A DNA stretch of 64,000 bases, taken from NCBI RefSeq assembly GCF_029502005.1, contig NZ_JAMQOT010000001.1, positions 496,001 through 560,000 on the forward strand, in the 5' to 3' direction. Both the position numbers and the translations under genes were made by a program. Within the stretch, counting starts at the first letter, position 1; every line of letters starts with the position of its first letter. Below the pieces are notes generated by a model. That model saw only the letters and a program-made list of their open reading frames with translations, was not told the origin of the DNA and made no database searches. Source of the DNA: Natrinema salsiterrestre. Its GTDB lineage: Archaea; Halobacteriota; Halobacteria; Halobacteriales; Natrialbaceae. This document shows, in pieces, positions 23,326 to 31,874 of the stretch.

Positions 23326-24570
23326 TCAACACCACTCCTCGTACTGGTGGACGCGGGCCGGGTTCAACGGTTCTGGCTCGCGATCCGTCCCGTCGTACGC
23401 CTCGCGGTGGGCATCGTAGGTGATTCCGACACTCGCCTCGGGGTCGAACTCCCGCGGAAGGATCGATTCCGCGCGTCGGCGGTTCCAGTCGGCCAGCGTC
23501 TCGAGGGCCGTCGGCCGATCGATCGCCGTCGTCTCGAGGGCAGTCGCCGCCCGCGTCCAGGCGGCCTCGCCGGTCTCGGTGCGGACGATCGCGGTCGTAT
23601 AGCCGTCGTCGCTGCCGACGTTGCCGACGCTGATGTCGGCCGCGTCGCCGACGAAGTCCGCGCACTCGTCGCAGCCGCGCAGTCCCGCCGCGTCGAACGC
23701 GTCGACGTCCGCCTCGAGGAGCGTCTCGCCGGTCTCGTCGACCGCGCGGAGCCGTCCCTCGCCGATGTCGAGCGTCTCGACGGCCGCGGGATCGACGTCG
23801 AACGACTCGAGCCGAGAGAGCAGGCGGCCGTGCTCGAAGCTACGAGTACACATCAGGGCGACGGTGAGCGCGATTGGATCGGCGGGATCGTGGTCGTAGC
23901 GGTCGAGCGCGGTGGCTCCCTGTATCATACACGGGGTGCCGACCAGCGCGAGCTCGGGATCGTCGGACCCGAGATCGCCCTCCGCGAGCAGCGCCTCGAT
24001 CCGCCCCAGGCCCATCGTCTGGGTGTAGATGCTGCCGCCGGCCGCGAGCAGGTCCTCGCGCGAGGTCGCCAGGAACGCCTCGCCGCGGAGCGGCTCGTCC
24101 TCGCGCTCTCGAGCGACGATCGCCCCGTCGAGCTCGCCGACCTCGATCAGTTCCGCGAGGAGTGCGGTCACGACGCCGCCGTCCTGCCCGGCGGCCGCAG
24201 CTTCCCCGTCTGCCCGCGCCGCGTAGGTAGCCGGCTCCTCGAGGGCGCGCTCCTCCCGCGCGAGCTCGAGGTGGCGCTCGTACCGGAGCCCGCTGCGGGG
24301 ACAGAAGTCCCAGCAGCGCGAGCAGCCGGTACACATCTTGACGAGGGTGGGTCGGCCCTCGTCCTCGTCGATGCCGATGGAGTCGGACGGGCAGGCGGCG
24401 ACACAGGAGGCACACTGGATACAGCGGTCGGCCTCGATGACGGCCTCGTCCAGATCGCGGAACCAGATCTTGCCGGGGGCCTCGGCAACGTCGCGGTCCT
24501 GCTCGCGCGGATCGCTCCCGACGCCCTTGACGCCCCGCTGAGGGACGCCCGGCTCGTGTGTGCCGCTCAT
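23326..24570 (-). CDS. FrhB/FpoF-like F420-interacting iron-sulfur flavoprotein
   Basis: 414 residues. Two N-terminal [4Fe-4S] motifs: Cys50, 53, 56, 60 (CIQCASCVAACP) and Cys80, 83, 86, 90 (CTGCSRCWDFCP). The FrhB N- and C-terminal domains follow (QDGGVVTALLAELIE; VGTPCMIQGATAL; GLRGCDECADFVGDAADISVGNVG). This family passes electrons between coenzyme F420 and iron-sulfur partners using FAD. Its start abuts the stop of the rhodanese-sulfite reductase gene (24570/24571), so the two are co-expressed. In methanogen Fsr the same FrhB-like and sulfite-reductase parts form one chain; here they are separate. I infer this protein is the F420H2 (or ferredoxin) electron input for the reductase. Confidence 0.82.
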   Translation of the reverse strand: MSGTHEPGVPQRGVKGVGSDPREQDRDVAEAPGKIWFRDLDEAVIEADRCIQCASCVAACPSDSIGIDEDEGRPTLVKMCTGCSRCWDFCPRSGLRYERHLELAREERALEEPATYAARADGEAAAAGQDGGVVTALLAELIEVGELDGAIVAREREDEPLRGEAFLATSREDLLAAGGSIYTQTMGLGRIEALLAEGDLGSDDPELALVGTPCMIQGATALDRYDHDPADPIALTVALMCTRSFEHGRLLSRLESFDVDPAAVETLDIGEGRLRAVDETGETLLEADVDAFDAAGLRGCDECADFVGDAADISVGNVGSDDGYTTAIVRTETGEAAWTRAATALETTAIDRPTALETLADWNRRRAESILPREFDPEASVGITYDAHREAYDGTDREPEPLNPARVHQYEEWC

Positions 24571-26976
24571 TCACCTCACCTCCGTTTCGATGGCGGGCGG
24601 GTCGCGCGCCGGCCCGTCAGTGACGATCTCTCGCAGGTCCGCGTTCGACGTGCGGCGAGTCCACTCGGTGAACGACTCGCCGGGCTCGCTGTCGGCGTCG
24701 TAGGCGAGCATCGTCGCTTTGACCACCCCGGGGACGTCGTCGATCGGTATCTTTCCGACGAGCCAGTCGATGAACTCGTCGTTCCCGAGGTCGCCGCCGA
24801 GGCCGAGGTCGGCCGCTCGCCCGGAGTCGTAGTCGTCTCGGTAGACCTCCCCGCGCAACCCGAAGTCGCCCAGCTGCGGTTGCGCACAGGAGGCCGAACA
24901 GCCCGACATGTGGATCCGGATCGCCTCGTGGTCGTCGGCGATCCCGGCCGCCTCGGCCCAGTCGTCCAACTCTCGGGCCCACCTGATCGCCCGGTTCTTC
25001 GTCTCGATGATCCCGTAGTTGCAGAACTCCCGCCCCGTGCAGGTGACGATCCCGCGCGTGAAGGGACCGGGATCGGGGCTGTACCGCTCGAGGAGCGGGT
25101 CCTCGAGAAGACGCTCGAGGCCGTCGTCGGTCAGATGCGGCACGAGGACGTTCTGGTTCGGCGTCAGGCGTAGCTCGCCGCCTCCCAGCTCGTCGCTCAG
25201 GGCGGCGAGGGCGGCGAACTCGTCGCCACCCATTCGGCCCGTCGGGACGTTCAGCCCCGCGTACGAGCGGCCGTCGGCCTGCTCGTGGACGCCGACGTGA
25301 TCGCCACGGTAGTCCGTCGTCAGGGTCTCGTCCGGTTCCTCGAACGCGAAGTCGGCGTAGGACTCGAGTTCCTCGCGGAACGCCTCGGGGCCGAACTCGG
25401 CGACGAGGAAGCGCAGGCGGTTGACCGCGGTGTCGAGGTAGCTGCCGTGGTCCGCGAACAGGTCGGCCATCGCGGCGACGAGGTCGTCGACCCGATCGGG
25501 TTCGACGAACAGATCGATGTCGCTCGCGACCCGGGGGCCGTCGGAGAGCCCGCCGCCGACTCGCGCGACGAACCCGTCGCGGCCGTCCTTGCGGGCGGGC
25601 GTCAGCCCGAGATCCTGAATGCTCGAGCGGGCGCAGTCCTCGTGACATCCGGTCACGCTGACCTTGAACTTCCGTGGGAGGTTCGCGTAGTGTCGATCGC
25701 CGAGGAATCGCTGACTCACCCGTTCGACGACGGGTTGGATATCGACGGTCTCGGCGGGATCGAGTCCGTCCGCGGGACAGCCGACGACGTTTCGCACCGA
25801 GTTCCCGCAGGCCTGCATCGTCGAGAGCCCGACCGCGTCGTAGCGGTCCCAGATCTCGGCGACGTCTGCGATCTCGATCCAGTGCATCTGGACGTCCTGG
25901 CGCGTCGTCACGTCGAGGTAGCCGTCGCCGAAGACGGGGTTCTGGTCGGGGCCACCGTACTCCTCCGGAGCGCGGGCGAATTCGTCGGCCACCTCGCCGA
26001 TCGTGCGGGCCTGCTCGGCGGTGAGGATACCGCCAGGGGAGCGGGTCCGCAGCATGAAGTACCCCCGTTGCTTCTGGTGGTAGAGTCCGATCAGCTTCAG
26101 GCGGCCGAGCACGTCCTCGCCCAGGTCGTCCACCATCGCCTCGAATCCCCCGTTGTCCGCGTAGTGGCGGACCTGCGCCTGTAACTCGACGGGATCCCAC
26201 TCGGGCGCTTCGGCGCGCACCCAGTCGGTCAGGCTCCCCTCGTAGAACGAGACGTCCTCGTAGCCCAGGTGTCGGAGCGCGACGAACGTGTGACTGAGTC
26301 GCCGCGCCGTGTTGCAGTAGAGGACGATCCGCTCGTCGGGCGTGAGCCCGTGCTCGGCGAGCAGTTCCTCGAGCGTCGCTTCGTTTCTGAGTCGACCCTC
26401 CTCGAGCAGGTCCTCCCAATCGAGGTGGACGGCACCCGGAACCCGCGACTGCTCGTACTCGGCGGCGGTACGGGTGTCGACCACGACGGCGTCGCCCTCG
26501 ACGGCGGCTTCGACCGTCTCGCGGTCGGCGATCGGGGCGTCCGCTCGTAGCTTCGCTTCATAGGGAGTCGGATCGGAAGACGGACGGTCCGTGCTGAGCG
26601 ATCCGTCCTCGCCGTCGCGCCACGCCTCGAGGCCGCCATCGAGCAGCGAGAGGCGGCCCTCGTGGCCGTAGACGAGGGCGGTCAGCAGAAACCGAGCCGC
26701 GAGCGCGCCGCCGTCATCGCCGTAGGCGACCACGGTGTCGTCGCGCTCGATGCCGGCCGCGGATAGGAGGGCCGCGAAGTCGTCGGCGGTCGGTAGTTTG
26801 CCGTCGACGACGCTGCTCGGATCGCGAAACCGATCGGCCGGGACGTTGACCGCACCCGGAAGGTGTCCCAGTTCTTCGTAGTCGCGTTCCTCGCGGACGT
26901 CGACGACGACCACCGACTCCGCGTCGCGATGGGCCTCGAGCCACGACGGCGAGACGATGTCGAGCGCGGTACTCAC
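24571..26976 (-). CDS. Tandem-rhodanese / siroheme sulfite (nitrite) reductase fusion
   Basis: 801 residues. Residues 1-125: rhodanese domain whose active-site loop has no Cys (AYGDDGGALAAR). Residues 145-255: second rhodanese with Cys221 in LYCNTARRLSHT. From about 260: two ferredoxin-reductase-like/siroheme repeats. The C-terminal half has the full siroheme-[4Fe-4S] ligands, C-X5-C (CTGREFC) and C-X3-C (GCSASC). The N-terminal half also has Cys pairs (ACGNSVRNVVGC and GCHEDC). An inactive/active rhodanese tandem is typical of thiosulfate sulfurtransferases. Together with the FrhB-like neighbour, the likely role is reduction of sulfite, perhaps from thiosulfate, to sulfide; nitrite is the alternative. 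Confidence 0.85.
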   Translation of the reverse strand: MSTALDIVSPSWLEAHRDAESVVVVDVREERDYEELGHLPGAVNVPADRFRDPSSVVDGKLPTADDFAALLSAAGIERDDTVVAYGDDGGALAARFLLTALVYGHEGRLSLLDGGLEAWRDGEDGSLSTDRPSSDPTPYEAKLRADAPIADRETVEAAVEGDAVVVDTRTAAEYEQSRVPGAVHLDWEDLLEEGRLRNEATLEELLAEHGLTPDERIVLYCNTARRLSHTFVALRHLGYEDVSFYEGSLTDWVRAEAPEWDPVELQAQVRHYADNGGFEAMVDDLGEDVLGRLKLIGLYHQKQRGYFMLRTRSPGGILTAEQARTIGEVADEFARAPEEYGGPDQNPVFGDGYLDVTTRQDVQMHWIEIADVAEIWDRYDAVGLSTMQACGNSVRNVVGCPADGLDPAETVDIQPVVERVSQRFLGDRHYANLPRKFKVSVTGCHEDCARSSIQDLGLTPARKDGRDGFVARVGGGLSDGPRVASDIDLFVEPDRVDDLVAAMADLFADHGSYLDTAVNRLRFLVAEFGPEAFREELESYADFAFEEPDETLTTDYRGDHVGVHEQADGRSYAGLNVPTGRMGGDEFAALAALSDELGGGELRLTPNQNVLVPHLTDDGLERLLEDPLLERYSPDPGPFTRGIVTCTGREFCNYGIIETKNRAIRWARELDDWAEAAGIADDHEAIRIHMSGCSASCAQPQLGDFGLRGEVYRDDYDSGRAADLGLGGDLGNDEFIDWLVGKIPIDDVPGVVKATMLAYDADSEPGESFTEWTRRTSNADLREIVTDGPARDPPAIETEVR

Positions 26977-27396
26977 GAGCGATCACCCGCGTCGTGATAG
27001 TCGGTATCCCGGTCCAATCGCGGCTCGAGCGGAACCCGACTTCCACCGCTCTGTCGGATATCCGATACTGTCTCGGTCATATCGTAGCTGGCGATAGCGG
27101 CCGAGACCCCTTTCAGCTACGCGTACGGGTAAGCAATACCGTAGCTCCCGAACGACGGCAGGCGGCCGTCGGGGTTACTGACAGTGTACTTACCCTTCGT
27201 ATGAACCGCCTTTATTGGTCGCTCGAGACGGACCGAGCCCATGGGAGGTCCTGCCCGGAGAGCCGCTTTCGGTGCGGATTGTCGCAGAATACAGCAATAA
27301 TTGCCGAATCGAAGCGGGGGAACGACGGACGCCGACGGTCGTGGTACCACGACCCTCGGAAGCCTTATCCCCGAATCGACCCTACGTTTGTTTGTA
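26977..27396. other. Intergenic region, no gene seen
   Basis: 420 nt between divergent genes. The right end contains CCTTAT at 27363-27368, a probable TATA element about 30 nt before the CspA start. The left end should hold the promoter of the sulfite-reductase operon. Frames that stay open here are basic and Arg/Ser-rich, unlike neighbouring proteins. No repeats or RNA fold stood out. Confidence 0.5.
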
Positions 27397-27591
27397 ATGG
27401 CAGAAGGTAACGTTGATTTCTTCAACGACACAGGCGGCTACGGTTTCATTTCGACGGACGACGCGGACGACGACGTTTTCTTCCACATGGAAGATGTTGG
27501 CGGTCCGGACCTCGAAGAAGGCACAGACATCGAATTCGACATCGAGCAGGCCCCCAAGGGTCCGCGCGCAACGAACGTCGTCCGACAGTAA
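27397..27591 (+). CDS. Cold-shock domain protein (CspA-like)
   Basis: 64 residues. The single OB-fold carries the RNA-binding motifs GYGFISTDD (RNP1-like) and DVFFHMED (RNP2-like), preceded by NVDFFNDT in place of the bacterial KWFN. It binds single-stranded RNA/DNA and acts as an RNA chaperone. Haloarchaeal members are strongly acidic, as here. A promoter at leaderless distance is visible. Monocistronic. Confidence 0.96.
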   Translation: MAEGNVDFFNDTGGYGFISTDDADDDVFFHMEDVGGPDLEEGTDIEFDIEQAPKGPRATNVVRQ

Positions 27592-27803
27592 GTTCGACGT
27601 CAGTTCGTCGCTTCTAGCGACGCTCGACTCACAGTTTTTATCGACACAGTACGCTCACACCAGCGACAGCGACTCGCCTGGGCAGTCACCGCTCCCGTGA
27701 GTGTCGTACAGAATTCGACGGATACTCGGCGACGAGCGGTCTCCGGCCGCCGAAGCGGCACGCGGCGCTCGGACGGAGACCGCGACGGAGACGGAGGGCC
27801 GAT

Positions 27804-28166
27804 CTAGAGCTTCTGGCCGAGTTTTTCGCGGCTGATGCGGACGCCGGTCGGGACGATCAGGATCTGATCGTCTCCCTTCCGGACGATGTCGCCGTCGACC
27901 TCTCGAGCGACCTGTCGGAGTTCGTCGACGATGTGTTCGACGGTGCTGTCCTCGGTTCGCAACCGCGTGATGTCCGCGACGACGATGTCGCCGTCGTAGA
28001 CGGCGTCTTTGATATCGATCGCATCGTTCTGACCGCTGACCTCCGCGATGTGTACCTGCATCGCCGCCTCGGCGGAGGCCGTCGAGACGTCATCGATGTT
28101 CAGTTCGGCGTAATCATCGACCGATCTGGACTGATTGCCGCCGAGAATTTTGCTCATGAGTCCCAT
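27804..28166 (-). CDS. sepF: Archaeal SepF, cell-division protein
   Basis: 120 residues. N-terminal amphipathic membrane-binding helix MGLMSKILGG, a short linker, then the compact SepF domain (VHIAEVSGQNDAIDIKDAVYDGDIVVADITRL ... DGDIVRKGDDQILIVPTGVRIS). Archaeal SepF dimers anchor FtsZ to the membrane at the division site and are essential in Haloferax. The length matches archaeal SepF (about 115-120). FtsZ is not in the window. Confidence 0.94.
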   Translation of the reverse strand: MGLMSKILGGNQSRSVDDYAELNIDDVSTASAEAAMQVHIAEVSGQNDAIDIKDAVYDGDIVVADITRLRTEDSTVEHIVDELRQVAREVDGDIVRKGDDQILIVPTGVRISREKLGQKL

Positions 28167-28357
28167 TGGCGGTATCCACCGCCGCCGCCAGTATAGTTCT
28201 TACGTCAGACACAGTCCCGTCCCCGATACCGTCCGGAAATCCGAGGGCTCGCGACCGCGATCGAACCGGTCGATCGGGACGCGACGGCGGGTCGTCGATC
28301 GCCGAGCCGCACCCGTCCTCCGTAGACTTTTGATTTCGTGAGACGTACGAGCGAGCG

Positions 28358-29125
28358 ATGACGTTCAGCATCTGTGTTCGCGAAGACTACGAGACCGAGG
28401 CCGGCGACCGGCACCGTCGGTTCGGCGTCGCGGTCACGACGCGGTTGCCGGGCGTCGGGACGCTCTGTCCGTTCGTCAGCGAACACGGTGCCGTCGCGAC
28501 CCAGAGTCTCGTCAACGTCGACCTCGGCGAGCGCGGGATCGCCTATCTCGAGGACGGACTGGCCGTGGACGACGCCCTCGAGGCACTTCTCACCGCCGAC
28601 GACGGTGCAGCACAACGCCAGCTCCACGGCGTCGATAGCGAGGCGACCTTCGCCTTCTCCGGCGACGAGTGCGTCGAGTGGTACGGCCACCGCGAGGGCG
28701 ACCACTACACCGTCGCGGGGAACATGCTGACCGGGGAAAGCGTGCTCGAGGCGACCGACGACGCCTACGCGGCGACCGCCGTCCACGATACCGTGGATCC
28801 GTCGACTGGCCCGAGCGCCGTGACGGAGGATACCGACACCGACCCGCTCGCGAAGCGCCTGATCGACGCGCTCGCGGCCGGCGACCTCGAGGGCGGGGAC
28901 AAACGCGAGGAGCTGTCGGTCCAGAGCGCGGCGGTGGTCGTCGAGACGACCGAATCTCACGTCGTGGAACCGCCGTACAACGACCTGCGGATCGACGCGA
29001 CCGAGACGCCGATCGCTGCTCTGCGGGAGACCTACGACCTCGCGACGCGGGGGTATCGGGACACCCTCGCGCAGTACGAGGGCGCGTACGAAGCCGACTC
29101 GCTGGCGGAATCCGCGGACCGGTAG
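28358..29125 (+). CDS. DUF1028 family Ntn-hydrolase-like protein
   Basis: 255 residues. MTFSICVREDY, then RFGVAVTTRLPGVGTLCPFV and GAVATQSLVNVDLGERGIAYLEDGL follow the DUF1028 pattern (major-facet: TFSI..D...G..GVAV.S...AVG...P.......GA.ATQ). The fold resembles N-terminal-nucleophile hydrolases and often accompanies peptide or pyrimidine breakdown genes in bacteria. A middle extension with VTEDTDTDPLAKRL is acidic. No partner gene is adjacent. The reaction is unknown. Confidence 0.87.
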   Translation: MTFSICVREDYETEAGDRHRRFGVAVTTRLPGVGTLCPFVSEHGAVATQSLVNVDLGERGIAYLEDGLAVDDALEALLTADDGAAQRQLHGVDSEATFAFSGDECVEWYGHREGDHYTVAGNMLTGESVLEATDDAYAATAVHDTVDPSTGPSAVTEDTDTDPLAKRLIDALAAGDLEGGDKREELSVQSAAVVVETTESHVVEPPYNDLRIDATETPIAALRETYDLATRGYRDTLAQYEGAYEADSLAESADR

Positions 29126-29224
29126 CTCGCTCGGGGAGGGGGTGCTCCGGTTCGGCACCGGAGAACTGGAAGAGAGGGCTCGAAACTAGCAGGCCTTTTT
29201 GTCTCCAGCAAGCCAATCGTTACC

Positions 29225-30016
29225 ATGGTGAGTTTCGAGGAGGAGCAGGCCGAAGCCAAAGCACTCGATCGGTTGCAAGACCTCGGGTTGTCCGCGTACG
29301 AAGCGCAAACGCTCATCAATCTCATACGGATCGGGACGGGAACCGCACAGGACGTCACGCAAATCGGCGGTGTGCCCCGGACTCGGGTGTACGAATCGGC
29401 GGAGCGACTCCACGAGTTGGGATTAATTGATATCCAGCACACGACGCCGCGAAAGTTCACCGTGATCTCCGAGGAAACGATCGTCCGACTGCTCAACATC
29501 CAGCGCGAGAACACGATTACCGAACTCGCGGAGTGTCTGGACGAGATCGGCCCCGCCCAGCCACAGCGCGAGCAGTTCGGCGTCTGGACGGTTACCGGAC
29601 GGGAGGCGGTGTCGTCCCGCATCGACGAGTTCATCGCCGACGCTGACGAGCGGATCGTCTACATGACTACCGACGAATTGCTTTCCGACGAGCACCTCGA
29701 CGAGCTTCGAGCTGTCACGGAGCGCGGCGTCGAGATCTACTTGGCGGGGATTTCCGAAAACGTTCAGGATCGAATCCAGGAATCGGTACCGGAAGCCGAA
29801 CTATTCGAAACCCTCTGGGAGTGGGAGGAGACGCCCGCCGGAAGCCTTCTGATCACGGACGAAGAGACGGCGCTCGTGAGCGCGCTCGTGGACGATACCG
29901 CCACCACCGAAGAGATCGAGGAGACGGCGATCTGGGGGTCCGGCGAGCGAAACAGTCTCGTCGTCGTTCTCCGGGCGATCTTCACCTGGCGACTCGACGG
30001 GAACCGGCCGTCGTAA
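29225..30016 (+). CDS. TrmB family transcriptional regulator
   Basis: 263 residues. An N-terminal winged helix (residues about 15-75, LQDLGLSAYEAQTLINLIRIG and GVPRTRVYESAERLHELGLI) with a short coiled segment leads into a TrmB-type regulatory domain of the phospholipase-D-like fold (REAVSSRIDEFIADADERIVYMTT). The sugar-binding C-terminal extension of canonical sugar-sensing TrmB is missing, so the ligand may not be a sugar. Targets unknown. It lies just upstream of HalOD1 on the same strand but 65 nt apart. Confidence 0.9.
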   Translation: MVSFEEEQAEAKALDRLQDLGLSAYEAQTLINLIRIGTGTAQDVTQIGGVPRTRVYESAERLHELGLIDIQHTTPRKFTVISEETIVRLLNIQRENTITELAECLDEIGPAQPQREQFGVWTVTGREAVSSRIDEFIADADERIVYMTTDELLSDEHLDELRAVTERGVEIYLAGISENVQDRIQESVPEAELFETLWEWEETPAGSLLITDEETALVSALVDDTATTEEIEETAIWGSGERNSLVVVLRAIFTWRLDGNRPS

Positions 30017-30081
30017 GGCGATCCAGTCATTCACCCAGAAAATCACACTAGACTTATCTCCGGAGACGCTGTGCGAAGAGT

Positions 30082-30387
30082 ATGGGAGGGGAACGAGAGC
30101 GAGACGGGGGCGGGCGGTCCACCAACTCGCGCGAGGTGCTATTCCGGCGAACGTACGATTGGTCGGCCACGGCAGCGAGTACGGCTACAGTCACCGCCCT
30201 CGCAACCCTCGAAGCGGTCGATCCGATGGAATTCTCCGACGTTTTCGGCGCTACGCTGTACGATTTCGTCGATCCCGAAGCGCTGGACGCGCTCGTCGAC
30301 GGCGAAGGGCACGTTATCCTGTCGTTCCCGATCGGCGACTATCGGGTACGGATCGACGGTGAGGAGTTGACGATCAGTCGCCAGTGA
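30082..30387 (+). CDS. HalOD1 output-domain protein
   Basis: 101 residues. A single HalOD1 domain: an ATVTALATLEAVDPMEFSDV helix region, an acidic LYDFVDPEALDALV segment and the terminal strands VILSFPIGDYRVRIDGEELTI. HalOD1 is a haloarchaea-specific output domain often fused to response-regulator receivers; here it stands alone, which is the commonest form. Function unknown; it probably mediates protein contacts in signalling. Confidence 0.85.
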   Translation: MGGERERDGGGRSTNSREVLFRRTYDWSATAASTATVTALATLEAVDPMEFSDVFGATLYDFVDPEALDALVDGEGHVILSFPIGDYRVRIDGEELTISRQ

Positions 30388-30642
30388 GGTCGCTACCGAT
30401 CTCCTCGCGGTTACTACGCACACATCGTTTCCGTTCAGTACGGCGGAGGCACCTGTCGGTTCATATGGTAGTTTAATCCGTGTTTTCCAAGACCTCCATT
30501 TTCCCAGCTGTAACATTCCGAAGGACGTAGCAACAGATTCCGGCTCATCCCTGTATAGCGGCACAAATCCACCAACAATTCGATCACTAGTCTAACTTAG
30601 AATACAACAAGTATTATACGGGCCATATGTCTCTGAACAAGT

Positions 30643-30909
30643 ATGAGCGGTGATGAGATAGGCAAACAGGGAGACGACCCCGTAGACAAATCGGAAGGCT
30701 TTGTGTCTTATTTGGTCACACTCCTCCAGATGTCCCTCGTTGGAGTTCTCGTTCTCACAGGCGTCGGATGGGGTGCCTATACCGTCGACCTCTGGTTAGG
30801 TACGGACTATCCGGTGACGAGATCCTTCGAGTACCTCCCATACCTGATTGGGCTTGCAGTGATTGTGTACCTTCTTGGTTATCTAAATGACCGGTGGACA
30901 TCGGCATAA
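30643..30909 (+). CDS. Small two-helix membrane protein in AT-rich patch
   Basis: 88 residues: an acidic N-terminus, then membrane helices at about 22-45 and 64-82. TATTATAC at 30612-30619 lies about 27 nt before the ATG, a clean leaderless promoter, which supports it as a real gene. Its base composition and that of the 250 nt before it (30388-30642) are clearly richer in A/T than the neighbourhood, with less GC-biased third codon positions, suggesting recent arrival. I do not recognise the family. Confidence 0.65.
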   Translation: MSGDEIGKQGDDPVDKSEGFVSYLVTLLQMSLVGVLVLTGVGWGAYTVDLWLGTDYPVTRSFEYLPYLIGLAVIVYLLGYLNDRWTSA

Positions 30910-31004
30910 CCCGTTCTAGCTCTGTTGGGATATTCGATAGATGATAGACATCTTAGAATCGAGTGGCTAACAAACTATAGTAGTACACCTGATGTACGAT
31001 CAGC

Positions 31005-31202
31005 ATGACTATCGAGACTCCGGAACCCGACTACGAACTCTTACGAGAAGGAGACATCTGGGTTGCAGTACACGTCGATTCCAGAATCGAATCACAAGGG
31101 GTCACACCCACGGAAGCAGTTGAAATGTCGTTTCCGGTCACCCCTATCGAGCCGCTCTTTCACCGATCGCTCTGTACGCAGCTGTGTGAACGCGCTTCGT
31201 AA
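31005..31202 (+). pseudogene. Truncated HicB-like antitoxin
   Basis: The first ~40 residues (LLREGDIWVAVHVDSRIESQGVTP, TEAVEM) follow the N-terminal strand-turn-strand of HicB/UPF0150 proteins, in which 'GxxWVA...G..SQG.T..EA...' continues as a helix. From residue ~43 the frame changes to unrelated sequence and the downstream helix and any DNA-binding domain are missing. No HicA toxin lies nearby. I read it as a frameshifted or truncated remnant in the AT-rich accessory patch; a short functional HicB-like protein is less likely. Confidence 0.55.
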
Positions 31203-31260
31203 ACCGTCAAACGGGTTCCGTACCGTCCCCCGGTCGAACCAGAGAAATAAATCCAATACC

Positions 31261-31438
31261 GAAAACAATAGCTATAAGTAACAATGCAGTGACGAGTAAG
31301 TTGGAGGCCACGTCTCCGATAGGGGCGTGCGTAAACGCCCCGGGTGTTAGAGCACCCGAGACTGGCTTCCAAATCCCCCTAAGGGATTCGAAGCCATGAT
31401 TCCGTACATTCTACCGGGATATAAACGTCCCGCACGAC
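31261..31438 (+). ncRNA. Structured RNA/leader element, copy 2
   Basis: It begins with the same promoter block (GAAAACAATA, TATAAG at 31273-31278). Stems: GGAG/CTCC with 7-nt loop; GGGGCGT/ACGCCCC (7 bp); CGGGTG/CACCCG; TGGCTTC/GAAGCCA enclosing AATCCC/GGGATT; CGGGA/TCCCG with loop tataaacg. Its stems are kept against copies at 13027 and 42221 while loops differ. It points at the family A microprotein gene 55 nt beyond its end. Confidence 0.7.
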
Positions 31439-31492
31439 AGCCGAATCGCCAGCCGCAACCAGCTTCGACGCCGGCCTCGAGGCGCGATCCCC

Positions 31493-31684
31493 ATGCCTGA
31501 CGACGACCCGCTCGCAGACCGCCGGTCGTCGCGTCCCGACTGTCCGAACTGCGGCGAGCCGGTCAGTATCGTGACCTCGAGCAGGCTGTACAGGGGCACT
31601 GCTTACCCCTGTGGTTGCTCGGTCAATCCGGTCTTGCTCACCTGCGACCCCGCCGACCGCGGACTGGGGACGGGGGACGAATGA
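31493..31684 (+). CDS. CPxCG zinc-finger microprotein (family A), copy 2
   Basis: 63 residues, PDCPNCGEPV ... GTAYPCGCSVNPV, about 85 % identical to the protein at 13270 by eye. The first copy has DTTDP-type and this copy DTCDP-type sequence near the C-terminus, adding one Cys. It overlaps the next gene by four bases exactly as in copy 1. The whole leader-plus-two-gene block is therefore duplicated within 18 kb. Function unknown. Confidence 0.85.
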   Translation: MPDDDPLADRRSSRPDCPNCGEPVSIVTSSRLYRGTAYPCGCSVNPVLLTCDPADRGLGTGDE

Positions 31685-31821
31685 CCGGGCCTCGAGCCGA
31701 GGGGTCCAAGCGCTGTCCCGACTGTGGCGCAGTGCTCCCGCTCCGCGATCCGCTGATCGGCTGGTGGCTCTGTGACGACTGTCTGCTCGCGGTCACCGAC
31801 GACGGCGAGCGGATCGAATGA
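31681..31821 (+). CDS. CPxCG zinc-finger microprotein (family B), copy 2
   Basis: 46 residues, MTGPRAEGSKRCPDCGAVLP then WWLCDDCLLAV: four cysteines in two C-X2-C knuckles. The core from CPDC to LCDDC is identical to the protein at 13461; the C-terminal tail differs. Translation is probably coupled to the preceding gene through the ATGA overlap. Function unknown. Confidence 0.8.
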   Translation: MTGPRAEGSKRCPDCGAVLPLRDPLIGWWLCDDCLLAVTDDGERIE

Positions 31822-31874
31822 GAGGGGGTCGCGAGTAGCCGACTGCGGTCGTCACCCCGCGGTCGGTTCGAAAC

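Noticed and set aside
26994-27410. 138-residue plus-strand frame before the cold-shock gene
   Set aside because: Unusual composition (Arg/Ser/Gly), runs past the CspA start, no homologous pattern.
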